Shown here in pieces: positions 21,130 to 32,769 of a DNA stretch of 64,000 nt. Within the stretch, counting starts at the first letter, position 1. Every line of letters begins with the position of its first letter. The notes beneath the pieces were generated by a model. The model searched no databases. It was not told where the DNA came from and saw only the letters and a list, made by a program, of their open reading frames with translations. Location: contig JAJEKV010000058.1 in assembly GCA_021234155.1 (NCBI GenBank), forward strand, positions 5,714,600 through 5,778,599, written 5' to 3'. The position numbers and the translations under genes are program-made. This DNA is from Isoetes taiwanensis. Lineage: Eukaryota > Streptophyta > Lycopodiopsida > Isoetales > Isoetaceae.

Positions 21130-22340
21130 TCAATATATTAAAAGAATGGTAATGTTACAAAGCAAATGAGGAGGAAGGAAGCGCTGAAAAAGGGCGATAC
21201 CTCGACACTCCACAACAAACTCACAAAAACCGCAACTCACTGGCTTTGTACAAACCGACCATCACCATCTACAACAACCCAAAGTCCCGCCAAATGGCAA
21301 ACTTCCGGCTCTACTAATCCGGGAACACAGCTTTGAAATAGCTTGTACTTTGAGTCGGAATCGAGAGAGGCTGCGGTGCTGAATCTGAAAGATCAACCGC
21401 CCGCCCGCTTCCAAATCAACCACACCAACCAAGCCAACGCATACGGTCAAGGCTTCTTGCCGCATAAGGCGGCCAAACACGGGATACACATGAAGCGGCA
21501 AGCTGGCGGCTAGTCAATCTCACGAAGCGAGGCCTTGACCCAATTCGGGCGGACGCAGGTGGACGCCAAAACCGGACAATGCTCCCCGGTCTCGATGAAG
21601 GCCACAACAAAGGGCAAAGGGGGCTCACACCCGACCCTAAAGCCCGACTCACAAGGACATTCACCACGTCTGGTGATTGCACCTGCACCCGCGAAGCACC
21701 CTAACCTTGATTGGGGGAAGTGAACTCCATGTCCCGTCCAAGCCAAGCTCGAGGAGAACGGCTGCGGAGACCACTTGCACGAAGGGCAGAGTATCATGAA
21801 AGCAACACTTTCGGTAACAAGGCCGCACAAAACAAGAAGACACAACATCCGGGATGAACCTTCCAGCACGCAACACCACATCATCACGAGGGACTATAGG
21901 TAATGTGTAGCGGAATACTCCCGCCACTTGTTCCCGGATAGCGGTCAGCGCCCTTCGGTGGTGGCTTCGAAGAACTCCACAAAGCTAGATAGCCACCCCA
22001 ATACCAATCCTCCAAAGGTGAGCCGCAGCGGCTTCGCCTCCAGCGAACCTAGCGTCAGAGGCATGCGATGGCAGCCAAAGGGCAAGTGCTTTCGAGTGAA
22101 ATTGCCCTAAAAGAAAGGAGTGTGGTGATAAAGGCGGGGCGTAATCGGAATTTGGAAAACGCACATGATCAAACCCGCAACACCCGGTGAGAAAAGGAGA
22201 TGCATGTGGAAAGGCGGGGAGACATGCTTGATTGCCGAGGCAACTAAGAAAATGCCGCAGGGCGGCTTCCCCAAGCGCCACACAATGGCGAAAGAAGGCC
22301 AACAACGGCAGGTACCAAGAGAAATCATCTGCGGAGGCGC
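21130..22340 (-). mobile_element. Possible LINE 3' fragment, decayed
   Basis: On the minus strand a frame near 21,400-21,460 reads PYALAWLVWLIWKRAGG, which resembles the 'W.VW..RN' motif near the C terminus of plant L1-type ORF2 proteins. The region is GC-richer than its surroundings, and open minus-strand frames extend to 22,344. No catalytic motif of reverse transcriptase is seen. The assignment is tentative. Confidence 0.35.
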
Positions 22341-22817
22341 TCAAACAAACTTGGAGACCAACACCTTACTATGCGAGTGCCAAATCGGAGATGGCCAAGC
22401 CCCCACCCATCCTCCAGGTGGGGAACACTTCCACCAAGCCACTTTAACAACAGCCCTTCATCATCCCGCCCACACAAAATTCCGAACAATCTTATCCAAA
22501 GCACGTATCTTACCCTCGGGGCTAACATCACATATGTTGTATACATGAGTGCTACAAATCTTGACTTAGTATGATGATCCTACGCCATGGACAACTTGCT
22601 GCCTTCCACCAGTGAGGGTGTTTACGCAGCCCACGCAAATCTCATCCACACCCTCCCCATGGAAACATGCCCTCAAAGGGAATACCAGCGGCTTAGTACA
22701 CATTACACGGAAGCACCTTCCAAGGGAATAGAGCCAAATGCACTAGAATTGCCTTGTATTGGCTTAATTTGTGTATACTAAATAATGTGTATACTTAATA
22801 ATCACGATAAAATTTGA

Positions 22818-24000
22818 TTTTTTTTTTTTTTTTTTTTTTGAGGGTAAGATTTTTTATATTAATAGTAAATGGATTACATTTATTTGAAATACAATAGGCC
22901 TGATAGGAAGAATTTAGGCCGAGAATCATGTATGGATCTAGTAGGAAGAATTAGCACATTTGAAGCAATCACCATCTTTGGAGGCCATCATAAGATGATG
23001 TCTTTGTACTATGGTCAAAGCAATCTTGACCTCTTCCTCTTCACAAGCAGAGAAGGGATATGTAATTCCGCCTTCAACTCAACCACTACTAGAGGGCATG
23101 GCCCTCTTCCCATCATTGCAACTACTATAGGAATTCACTCTGATCCTTGGAGCCCTACTAGACAAAAATCGTCCATATCTTAAAGCTCAAACCGAAATAT
23201 GTACTTGGAAGAATAAGGTCTTTCAACATGGATACTTCAGATCAAAGAGCACCCCTAAGATTCCCTCTCTTCTCACTGCTCATGGTAATAAAAGGGCTCG
23301 ATCCTTTTCCATGTGATGAACATATACTAAAAAGCGTCTTCCCACTTGCAAGATACTATGAGTAAAGCATAAAAAAATGACCTTGGTCTAAAGTACACTG
23401 TCAGCCCATTCTAGTAGCGCCTCACCCTCTTCGTTATATCGGAAATTACTATGGATCATATCTTTTTCCTAGAAAAGTAAAAGCAAGCGATTCCTATTTT
23501 CGAAGTGAAGAAGTACTTCTGAGAAAGCTTGTTGCATTTCCAAAAAAGATCATCATATACTTGCTTCCAACTAGATGTTGCAGCCCCCTAAGGATCATGG
23601 CAACCAACTGCGGGAACATGGAAAAGGAAAAAATACCACAGGTCTCGTCCAATGACAAAATGACTTTCCCATGCCAAGCCATGGCGGCAATGACCCCCTC
23701 TAGGCTGGGATGGAGATGGGGTGATCTATACCCACCACAAGCTTATCTCGGCAAACAACATAAAAGCTTTGGAGCATTGCCATTAATCAACAAAAGCTAA
23801 CAACATGCGATGAGTCACGACAAGTCTAGACCTTTGTCCAAGAAGATATTAATGAAATATGCCTCTAACACTAATAGCGGTTTTAAAGAAAACTATCCGG
23901 TTAGACTGGCAGTGCGCCAACTAAATCCCACTTCACCGGTGGCGGCATTTACCTCGATTGGAATGAACCTGTTGCCACGAAATCCATGGCAAACCCGAGA
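22818..24000 (-). mobile_element. Poly-A-tailed retroelement relic (minus strand)
   Basis: A run of 22 T at 22,818-22,839 precedes GAGGGTAAGATTTTTTATATTAAT, a relative of the tail at 19,289. Minus-strand frames such as 23,494-23,682 (AWHGKVILSLDETCG..) could be remains of the element body, but I find no reverse-transcriptase signature. Confidence 0.4.
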
Positions 24001-24669
24001 AAGGAAAGATCACGATGCATCTAAGAGCTAGATGACCCGACAATAGCGGTGATTGCGATGCTCTTCGAGTCGATCATAGCAAAGGGCACGCAAACAGCGG
24101 ATGGCCGCCCGCCCTCTGTCGCCTAGGGTTATTTCTGACTTGTATTTGCACCGCATAATAAATTCACACTTTCGTGATTAGCGGTATGTCTATAATTTGT
24201 AAAGTAGTATGACCGTGTTTTAGTTGGCCCGCCGATCATGCCCCGGTCGCATGCTGTAATTGGCACGCCTTATGAGTGCATGTCCAGAATCGGGACCTGT
24301 GATACCATTCTCGTGCTTTAGCGGCCGAATTGATGACCACCAAAATCGCTAAAACGTGTATTGCACCGCCGCTTGCGAGGAAGAAGAGACAAAACCGAAT
24401 GATAGCTCCTATACCTCCTCCTAAAGAAAGCAAGAGGCTTGAAGATACCCAACAGCTCCAAATCACGTAAGAAGGAAAGCCCAATGAGGACGCAAAGATC
24501 CTATGCATTGTCGATGGATGATAGCGGATCCATTATCGAGAAAGCACATACGCATCCTCCATGCCCCGAGGAGAAGATGGATGACAAAAAGCGGAGTGGT
24601 ATGTTGATGTAGGCAAAACAAATGGTAAGGTGGATCTTGTGTTACACTCGAAAAGAAAGAGACCGATCT

Positions 24670-27600
24670 TATGAAGAAACAAGGTATTCTTATCACTTGT
24701 GAGGAGCAGGATGACATCCGTTGTCAACTTCTAGTGGAGGTTGTGAAGAACCACAAGAAAGATCTCGCCATTTACACATGCCGTGGCAACCGCCAAAGAT
24801 GGTCCGATGAAGAAGGACGGAGGCCGAGTCATGTTTCAAGTACGGGATGGCCTCAAAATACCGCCCTCACTCCAGCTTCTATTAGTGAAGGGGTGGCCCG
24901 AAGTGAGGAGAGCTTTTGCAGGACCTTCTCCAAGTTACTACCCCGAGGAGATGAAGCATCAAAATGATATCGTGGATGTAAATGAAGATTGGCGGACTTA
25001 GGAAAGGACATCCCCGCGCAACAATGCTTGATGGCATTTTGGCGTAAAATGACTAAAAGAAATTGGTACTGAGGCAATGAGTAGGCTAGTCAAGTATGCA
25101 GACAACTACCCACTTGGCCAATCTTTTACACATCCCATCCATGTTGACCGGCCCTGTGAGATCACATAAGTCAAGTCTTGTTAGCGGTGGAGGTATGACC
25201 CCGAGCATGCAAGAGAAATATTGAGGGCGATGGTGAGGAATCCAGCCAAGTTCCTATGCCAGCCAGACGTGCTTCCTTGGGATAAGAAAAGGATGCTCCA
25301 CTCCAAAGGGACAACACTAGAAGAGCTAACAAAGGAGAACCCTAATGTATGCTTCCTTATTATTGACGGACAAAGATTCTATTGAGGCACAACGATCCCT
25401 ATCCAACCAGGCTTTGCAACCGGACAAACAATGTATCTGCTACATTACAACCACGGGAGGTGTCGGTTTCTAAGCCCCCCATACCCCTCAGCAGGGACCC
25501 GGCAGAGATTAGTGCAACATTGAACTAAATGGGCTAAGTCTTTCTTTATAAAAGGTTAGTATATTTAGTGGAATAGAGTCGATATATCAAGTAGCAATAA
25601 CAGTAGTAGAATAGGTCCAAATAGGTGTCAAGGCGTGCCAATTAAAGACCGGGCGCGAATTCATGCTGCCAATTCGCGCCGGCGGTATTCGCCCGCCAAT
25701 TGTCGCGATGAATACACGCCACGCCGCGAATTGCCAATTTCATCAGCGGACGAATACACGCCAGCGTGAATGCGCCTTGCCAATTGGCTACCGGCATGTA
25801 TTCATGCCGCCTATTTCGGACGATTTTATACATGCGGCCGCGAGCCGCTGGCGTGTATTCATCTTTGCCACTACTGGCGTGTATTCGTCCGCTGAATTGT
25901 CGGCATGAATACACGCCAGCGCCGAATTGGCAACGCATCACCGATCAAAATGCGATACATTGGCAATTCGCGTGTGGCGTGTATTCATACTGACAATTCA
26001 CGGACGAATACACGCCAGGCGCGAATTGGCAGCATGAATACACGCCACATGCGAATTGGCACGACTGCCTTTGACCTTTCCTGATTATCCTGTTTGCTTG
26101 ATCTAAAAAGCGGTTCTTTTGTATGCCCTGCTCATATTGGCTGACATGCTTTCCTCACACGTGCAGCCCTTACGTGGAACAACTCCACATGCCCGCCAAA
26201 GAATGGATAGAATATGGAAGACCCCTGCAAACAAAACAGGGAGGAACGAAGTCTGAGGAGTTTAAAGCATTGGAAAAGACCTTGGCTCAGACTATCATCC
26301 AAGATAGGAAACCAAGAGCCAAAAAAACGAGAAAAAAAGCGGGAGGAAGCAGCGAGACGTCCCCAAGCAGCCTTCCGTGAGGTCCTACCGATGCCTACAA
26401 GATCGTCTTCGCTAAGGACGAAGTCTGGGCGAAGTGGAATGAGTTCTGGGATGCTTATGCTCAGAAACAGCTACCAGACCCAATGGGACGAGGGCCTCCT
26501 CAAGATACTTCAATATTTGATCTCAAGACTACCGAGATGAGGAAAGTACAGGGCCTCCAAGATGATGAAATCATTTGGTTGTTAAATCAATGCATAAACA
26601 AAGAAGTTATGTACAAGAAGGCTTCTTCAGTTAAGGACAAAATGTCCTTCATTGATTGTTGCACTCATATAAAGAACATGCGAGTTATGAAGGTAGCAGT
26701 TGGTGAAGAACTTCAGAAGCTATCTGGTGATGTAACATTGTCCAAGTCGGCTGCTAGACAAGTATGGCGTGTCTCACGATGACATCAAGAAATACGTCTT
26801 TTGGTCGAAGGAATTTTTGCAAAACAGGAAATCGAAGAACCAACAGCACACCTCAAAGCTATCTGATAAGGTGATGGCTGAGCTGAGAAGAAAGGTTGCC
26901 GTCCTGAAAGATGTTGGTGGTGACTTACCTGCACTCCAATACCTGGTCTCTATCGGCTATAAAGGTCTCCCACCCGATACAACAATAGGCCCTCGTAATA
27001 TTTCTCTGCTTGTATTGGATAGCGGGACCCAAAAGGAGAGAAGGGGATGACTCAACAGAGTATAGCAGTTTTTTAGTAGTCGCATAGGTTTAACAACTCG
27101 TAGCTCTTTACTATTGTCATCATATGCCCCTCAGGAGAGCCTCATATGCATGCTTTGGTGGCTTCATACGACTTGGAATGCCTAAAGGTCGTTAGGGAAG
27201 GCTCTCTTCTCTTTGAGACAAAGGATACTGATTTGAGGATGCAGTATAAAAGCACTTGTATAATCTTCATAATGATATCCCTTGTGCTAGATGACGACTA
27301 TGAGGTAGCTAAGAGCAAAGGGGCATCGGATAAAGGTGCATGGCAGTGTTTTCTTTTGGATGAACCCAACTTGAAAAATGTCTTCTACAAAGCAGATGAT
27401 GAGGATGAAGCAAATGAATGCGAGGAATTTGATGTTCCTAACCTCTACCGCAAAGACATCACTCTGGAATTGCTGACAAAAGAAAAGGGACCCTTGAATA
27501 AACATGGGTTTGCAATCAATCTGGCAAGCTATCTTGTTGAGGCATTTGCACCACTTGATACCACTTGCTGTGAATTGCATGTTGGAGGGTATATTGGTAG

Positions 27601-28037
27601 AGAGGCCCTGAAGACATCAAGAAGATGTTTAAGTTTCGTCAACGATGACCAGTCCAGGGATTTGCTTGAAGTGTTTCTCGAAAAGGTACTAGCCACGGCT
27701 GATTGGGGTCCCCAAAAAAAAAAAAAAACTGGCTTTTTGGTACCTTACGAAGGGCAGAAGCAGAATACTAGTTCACAAAAGCCTACGAGTGCAACTCCAG
27801 AATGTTCAAAAAGCAATGCAACCCCCGAGGAGAAGGCCAAAATGCTAGAGCGGGAACGTGAGACCATGGAGAAAAATTTGGAGTCCATGCTTCATAACAT
27901 TCCAACTGGTAATGTCCAAATTTTGGGGTACGAAAAGGGCAGTTCCCCGATACCAGCCGGGATGATCATGCAAGCTCGGATGCAACCACCGAGGTTAGGG
28001 AATCAAACCCCCTGTGGTAGCTTTCATAGAACGTAAC
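24670..28037 (+). CDS. ParB-like plus DNA methyltransferase-like protein (element C), frames broken
   Basis: The order of parts matches element D. The N-terminal part near 24,780-25,000 contains LKIPPSLQLLLVKGW. The ParB-like core at about 25,190-25,400 reads YDPEHAREILRAMVRNPAKF and, near 25,350, CFLIIDGQ (the DGQH-type box II, damaged after GQ). A palindrome-rich stretch follows (25,640-26,060). The middle domain (26,400-27,030) has EVWAKWNEFWDAYAQKQLPDP and IFDLKTTEMRKVQGLQDDEI, alignable with the element D ESWSKLVDVVNKW region. The last exon-like frame (27,146-28,037) contains KHGFAINLASYLVEAF, then CCELHVGGYIGREALKTSRR and CLSFVNDDQ, corresponding to the SAM-binding half of the A1 methyltransferase but with a degenerate motif I. 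A FCP1-like phosphatase follows on the same strand. Several breaks fit introns; others look like indels. Confidence 0.6.
25640..26062. repeat. Array of GAATACACGCC / GGCGTGTATTC inverted units (element C)
   Basis: GAATACACGCC occurs on the plus strand near 25,711, 25,754, 25,908, 26,005 and 26,037. Its complement GGCGTGTATTC occurs near 25,850, 25,881 and 25,976, with a GGCATGTATTCATGCC palindrome near 25,793. Most are joined by AATTGGCA/TGCCAATT words. The GTGTATTC core is the same as in the family A palindromes. The array falls between the ParB and middle domains of the element C gene, perhaps in an intron. Confidence 0.8.
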
Positions 28038-28254
28038 GTGTCCGAACTTAACGGTGGCATTCATGCTTCCGACGAAGAAGCATCCGGGGAGTGAAGTAGA
28101 CGCTAAGCCCTCCGCCGGATGACGGGCGACGATGAAAGGTAATTCACGCCAGCGATATGTAGCTTTGTTATGAAGGATAAAACGCAGCTTGGCGGTATTG
28201 CGAACACTTTGCATGGCTAACTCTTTGTTTTCCATGGTTCTCGGGCTCCACCGC

Positions 28255-28884
28255 TTGTGACAAAATCATTGTCTTCGATCCAATGGTATCCTGTGTAAAA
28301 CGTTTCCTAAGAAGCTTATTAACAGTGATGACTTCGAGCAAGTCCCTCTAGAATCGAATACTAAGTGGATCTATCCTCGTCCACACTTAGAAGATATGAT
28401 GAATGAGGCGTTCAGATTGTTTCGAAGTTGCCATCCGGTCCTCAATGGAATCACGAAAATGTTGAATGAAGTACTTAGGGTGTTACCAGGCATGAATCGA
28501 GACTTTGTGACGATTTGGGACCAAAGTAAGTGTATAAAGTTTCCATATCCAAGAGATCCGGATGGCAAACCGGTCTTCGTGAAACATCTTGGTACTATGA
28601 TGGATCAGCTTGGCATTCAAAAGAAAGAGGACATCATAATAGTAGATGATGATGCTCTTAAGTGCTTTTATAATCAAGGTCAGGCTCTAAATCCACCAAC
28701 TTATACTCCACAAGATTACTCAACAGATGAGTTTCTAGTACTATTCATGTCCATCATGAGTGGCTTGGCTTCTGGTAAAACAATATCAGATGTTGTCGAA
28801 ACGCATCCAGAACTAGATCGGACTAAAGAGATGGATCCCTATCTTGAGAGTTATTTGACAAAGAAAGGACTAGTCCCTCCATGA
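28255..28884 (+). CDS. FCP1/NIF-like HAD phosphatase (element C)
   Basis: The frame starts with KIIVFDP near 28,261; after a one-base deletion the next codons would continue the motif with an N-G pair, as in the element B gene. It then runs WIYPRPHLEDMMNEAF, DFVTIWDQSKCIKF, PVFVKHLGTMMDQLG, DIIIVDDDALKCF and a C-terminal tail, stopping at 28,884. This is the order of the FCP1 homology (NIF) domain of the haloacid dehalogenase superfamily: nucleophile Asp motif, RPY/RPH, WDQ.C, the conserved Lys, and the VDD acidic pair. Known members dephosphorylate phosphoproteins such as the RNA polymerase II tail; the target here is unknown. It is followed 230 bp later by a terminal repeat shared with element B. 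Confidence 0.75.
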
Positions 28885-29110
28885 TGTAATCTTCATATCA
28901 AGTGAATACAATGTAAAAAGTGTTCTCTGTATATTGATGTGTTGTTATCTACAAATGCTAATCAAACACCACATTCTTCTCACTAAAACAAGAAAATGTT
29001 AAACCACCCACTACTACAATGCAAAAATTTGCAACAATGCAAAACAGCATGTCACACAACAAAACACTATATTGAGAAAAGGGTATGCAAAAGTGGCGTG
29101 CTTTTGGAAC

Positions 29111-29142
29111 AGACATAAATCCAATTTAAATGAATGATGGTT
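29111..29142. repeat. Terminal repeat of element C (right end)
   Basis: AGACATAAATCC..TGAATGATGGTT at 29,111-29,142 matches the right terminal repeat of element B (50,952-50,983) with three mismatches over 32 bp, and the preceding TTTTGGAA is shared too. Both lie downstream of an FCP1-like phosphatase gene. No matching left end of element C was found upstream. Confidence 0.75.
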
Positions 29143-29159
29143 TATAATAAAATAGTTTT

Positions 29160-30200
29160 GTCTGCTGCCTGTTTTGTCACAGCATTACCAGCGGGTTACA
29201 ATTTTTCTAATAACACAAAATAGTAATACTTAGGAGGAATCTGGGTAACTATTAAATCAGGTGATAAAGAGAGTCAAGTTTGTATTATAATTGACCAGTG
29301 AGTCAATTGTAAGCATCTTCAGGTCTACGATCTATATACCTAATCCAGGATGGTATTTTCGTGATACTGTGCATTTGCATTACGTGATGTTGTGCATTTG
29401 CATGCAACGGCCCACCTTCGGAGGGGTGGGGTGGCCGTGTAACTCCGCATCCATGCCAAATGGCCTGACGGATGAGCTAGAACATGTACATACAGATGGA
29501 GAGAGTGGTCTCCTTGGGGTAACCACCCAAGGATTACACTTGGCATGTAGTTATGCATAAGTAATGTCATAATATAGAATGTGCTAACCCATGCAGGGGG
29601 AAACTTGATGGAGCAGGTAAATAATGTATCGTTGTTATGCTAATGACTGAATGTTGAACATCCCTAATGCTCCTCCCCACTTAGTCCTTGTGGACTAACC
29701 CCAGGTGTATGTTTGTATTTAAGATGGCACGTCCTGAGGCTACCATCATCCTGAACCTGGATTCCTTCGTCACATGGTGGTTTAATGAGACGGAGGATGG
29801 AGCCGATATGATGTCCAAAGTAAGAGTTTATGAGATCATAATTTATAATTTATTCATCAAGCCATTTAGGCCCTCAGGCCTCTATGGCAAACAAAATACA
29901 TAATGTAATGCAACGTAATATAGGCACTCAATCCAAGCACCAAATATCAAAACTATCCATAAGATTAAATAAGTTTATAATGTCTCAGACGCCCCATCCA
30001 AACATCCCTAAGATAAGCACTTAACTTATGTGCGTGTATTTCTAGTAGCTCTCTCAAGGTCCTCGTCAGATATCATATTTGGTTCCAATATTCTCTTTTT
30101 TAATTGAGGGCTTATAAGTATATTTATATAAGTATAGGTACAAAACTACTTTTTACAGGGAAGTATAACCCATAGAGTTTTTGGCTTAAGATAATAAAAA
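29160..30200. other. Non-coding stretch
   Basis: No supported gene or repeat. Short frames at 29,291-29,560 and 29,688-29,903 show no recognisable domain. Confidence 0.5.
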
Positions 30201-30207
30201 AAGAAGC

Positions 30208-30930
30208 TCAGGTCAAATGCATAAGTCCGCGACATTTTATGGTTCCAATATTCTCATAAGCTGAACATTCCAGAAATGCGTGCTTCTCTGTTTCTATTTC
30301 AGGGTCTAGGCATCCTAGACAAAATCTCTTATTACGAGGTGTTCCATTCCATCTACCTGTTTCAACATGTAGGTGATGCGATGATAACCGCAACTGAGAA
30401 ATTAACATGCGGTTTTTTCTGTTGATGTTTGCAAGCAAATACTCATGTTCTTCATATGTGTCCAAATTGTTTATATCATCAAGATAGAACCTTTTTTAAC
30501 ATCTCCGCCCTGGTTCAAGCTACCACATTTCCTTCAGACACAAGCCTTCACCTCCCCATAAACTTCTTTGTACTTAATTGACTTCGCCACACATCATGTC
30601 CAAGCCACTTAGTACTCCATTTTCTCACTTCATAATACCACCCCTTATCCTTGGATTGCTCAAGGGCTAGGCGAGGAAATCTATCCACTTCCATTGTGAG
30701 AACCCTATTAACAAAAGTTATTGTTCTGCATAGGGCTTCCACTTCTAAGGGTAACATGCCCTCTCACCAACATCATGCAATATGGAGTTTGTGGCTTTGC
30801 ACCAAGCTCACTTAATAAAAAACATTTCTGCACATTCTCAATGCCATTCCAGCATTTTCGGGATAATCCAGGGCCCCATACTGGGCTACCATATAGTGTC
30901 ATTGTTCAGGCAACTGTATTATGAGCAGCT
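30208..30930 (-). mobile_element. LINE ORF2 C-terminal fragment
   Basis: On the minus strand, TLYGSPVWGPGLSRKCWNGI (near 30,890) matches the post-catalytic 'LYG.E.WG' region of L1-type reverse transcriptases. Two frames further on, ISQLRLSSHHLHVETGRWNG, then RFCLGCLDPEIETEKHAFLE, gives the usual C-terminal 'R..S..L.IE.GR....R.CPLC...E.E.H.L..C' zinc-binding tail. The reverse-transcriptase catalytic part is absent and the frame shifts at least twice, so this is a 5'-truncated dead copy. Confidence 0.7.
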
Positions 30931-31237
30931 TCGACCTCAAATTGAGGTTGAGGAGTCTTCTTCCAGGGGCAGATCTAGCAATTCCTCCTCGGTCACTTTC
31001 GAGGAGGGGGAGGAAGGGGACAAGCATGGGTGATTGTGTTGCTGGAGTTGTGTATATAACGTATGGGTGTGATCATTGTATGTTGGTGGAATGTGATCGT
31101 TTATGTGTGGCCCTGGCCTTTATATGAACTTCTATTTGTAAAGAAGCATTATGAACAAAATGTCATTGTTACATGGTTATCTATATCTGGATTATTTGGC
31201 GCAACAGCCTAGGCCAAGGGGCTAGGTCCGTTTCAGT

Positions 31238-31251
31238 TGGTATGAAAGCCA
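31238..31251 (+). other. Putative Ty3 primer-binding site
   Basis: TGGTATGAAAGCCA differs at two positions from the plant initiator-tRNA-Met binding site TGGTATCAGAGCC. It lies 120 bp before the gag ATG, where a long terminal repeat should end. The repeat itself was not delimited. Confidence 0.5.
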
Positions 31252-31370
31252 AGTTCTGAAAACCTTCGGGCCATGGGAATTAAGGGCTAGAAACTTAAGA
31301 AGTATACTGGAAAGTAGACTTGTTTTATGGAAAATAACCATTGCCATCATTTTCCAGGTGGTTAGCACGA

Positions 31371-32293
31371 TGTCTGGAAATAATGATAACGATTCAGGAG
31401 CTCGGGGAAGTGGCACTGCTCCTACCATAACTGAGCAAATTTTGGCAGCTATGCAGCCACAACTTGCCACTATGCAACAACAGCTTGCCACCAAGGATGC
31501 TGACCTTGATGAAGTCAACAAGGTTTTGAAGCAACTTAAGATGGAGACATTTAATGGTAAATATACCACAGGTGAGGATGCTGATGCGTGGTTGAAAGGG
31601 ATCGAGTTTTATTTTCAAGTTAAGAAAACTTCCAACTTATTAAAGGCAACCATTGCCGATATGCTATTGACTGGACCTGCCAAGATATGGTGGGAAGAGT
31701 ATAAGAAGGCTAATCAGCTTTTTCTGAGCCATATCACATGGGGTACCTTCAAGGTAGCATTTAAACTCCATTATTTACCTGCTGGGTTTGAGCTAAAGCA
31801 GATGAACAAGTTCCAAAATTTGGTTCAAGAAGATACCGTAGAAGTGTATGCCAATGCATTTAGGGCATTGCAACCATATGGATCCACTATGACAGTGGCA
31901 CAATTAGCTGACAAGTTTATTCGTGGACTCAAGCCGGAGTTGACTTTGCTAGTCGGAGGGGTAACCTATCCCAGCTTAGAAAAAGCTATCCAAGTCTTCA
32001 AGTTTAAAGAGCAAGTCCAGACTCGGATCATGAAAAGTCGAGAGGAAACAACCCAACCTTGGAAATCAGAAAGGGAATGTCCTCATAAGCAGAGAGAAAG
32101 ATCTTTTGCTGCTTCTGGAGATACCAGAGGAAATGCGCGTCCTACTCCAGAAAGGCAGCTAAACGGACCAAGCCAGATAAGTTCTGAGGAACAAGAATGT
32201 TGCCGCCGAGAAAGATTGTGTTACTATTGCAAAGAAGCTAGGCATATTTCAGCTCATTGTCCTAGAAAGTGGCAAAATAGGAACAATGCATGA
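31371..32293 (+). CDS. gag: Ty3/gypsy Gag
   Basis: An intact 307-codon frame starts at MSGNNDND. It carries a coiled region with repeated QPQLATMQQQLATKD, the Ty3 retrotrans-gag domain (FNGKYTTGEDADAWLKGIEF to WGTFKVAFKLHYLP, then ADKFIRGLKPEL), a basic linker, and the zinc knuckle CYYCKEARHISAHC near residue 285 (C-x2-C-x4-H-x4-C, with Ala where Gly is usual). Gag packages the element RNA. The neighbouring pol is reduced to a protease stub. Confidence 0.9.
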
Positions 32294-32413
32294 CCGCAAG
32301 CTAGTAGTGGGAACTCGGGAAACTAGAATAGGCCAGTAATAAGTACATCAAGTGTTAGTGGACCTCGAAATACTCGTACTGAGGAGAGGCCTGCACGAGC
32401 TCAAGCAGTTACA

Positions 32414-32769
32414 TTGGAAGAAACAGAAGTAGCACCAGATATGCGTGCATACGTCATTGGTGGAGGCCCTGCTGAATATATTGCTACTGACATTATCCAT
32501 CTACCAGGTAGCATTCGAACGCAACCTTTTCATTTTCTAAATGACAATAGTAGCACACACAATTTCATTTTGCCTAGATTGGTTGCTCAGCATGGAATGC
32601 TAGATCTGTAGAATTAGCAGATGGTGTGATTAGCATAAAGTTTCATACTAACTTTGAAGTCCTTGATCTGGGTAAGTATGATTTAATTCTGGGAATGCCA
32701 TGGTTGAAAGCCGTGAAGGCCTACGTCGATTGTAAAGGCACCCTACTGCATTTGGAATTTATGAGCTAA
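32414..32769 (+). pseudogene. Ty3 aspartic protease stub
   Basis: FHFLNDNSSTHNFILPRLV corresponds to the protease active-site region (usual D-S-G-A-T-H-x-F-I). Here the triad reads D-N-S, so catalysis is doubtful. After a frameshift near 32,610, DLILGMPWLKAVKAYVDCKG matches the 'D.ILGM.WL' end of the domain. A stop at 32,767 follows and no reverse transcriptase or integrase is present. Confidence 0.75.

Noticed and set aside
27966-28235. Minus-strand frame with a GGTTTGATTCC box suggesting a tRNA-derived SINE
   Set aside because: Only a B-box-like word is present; no A box, cloverleaf or poly-A tail was found.
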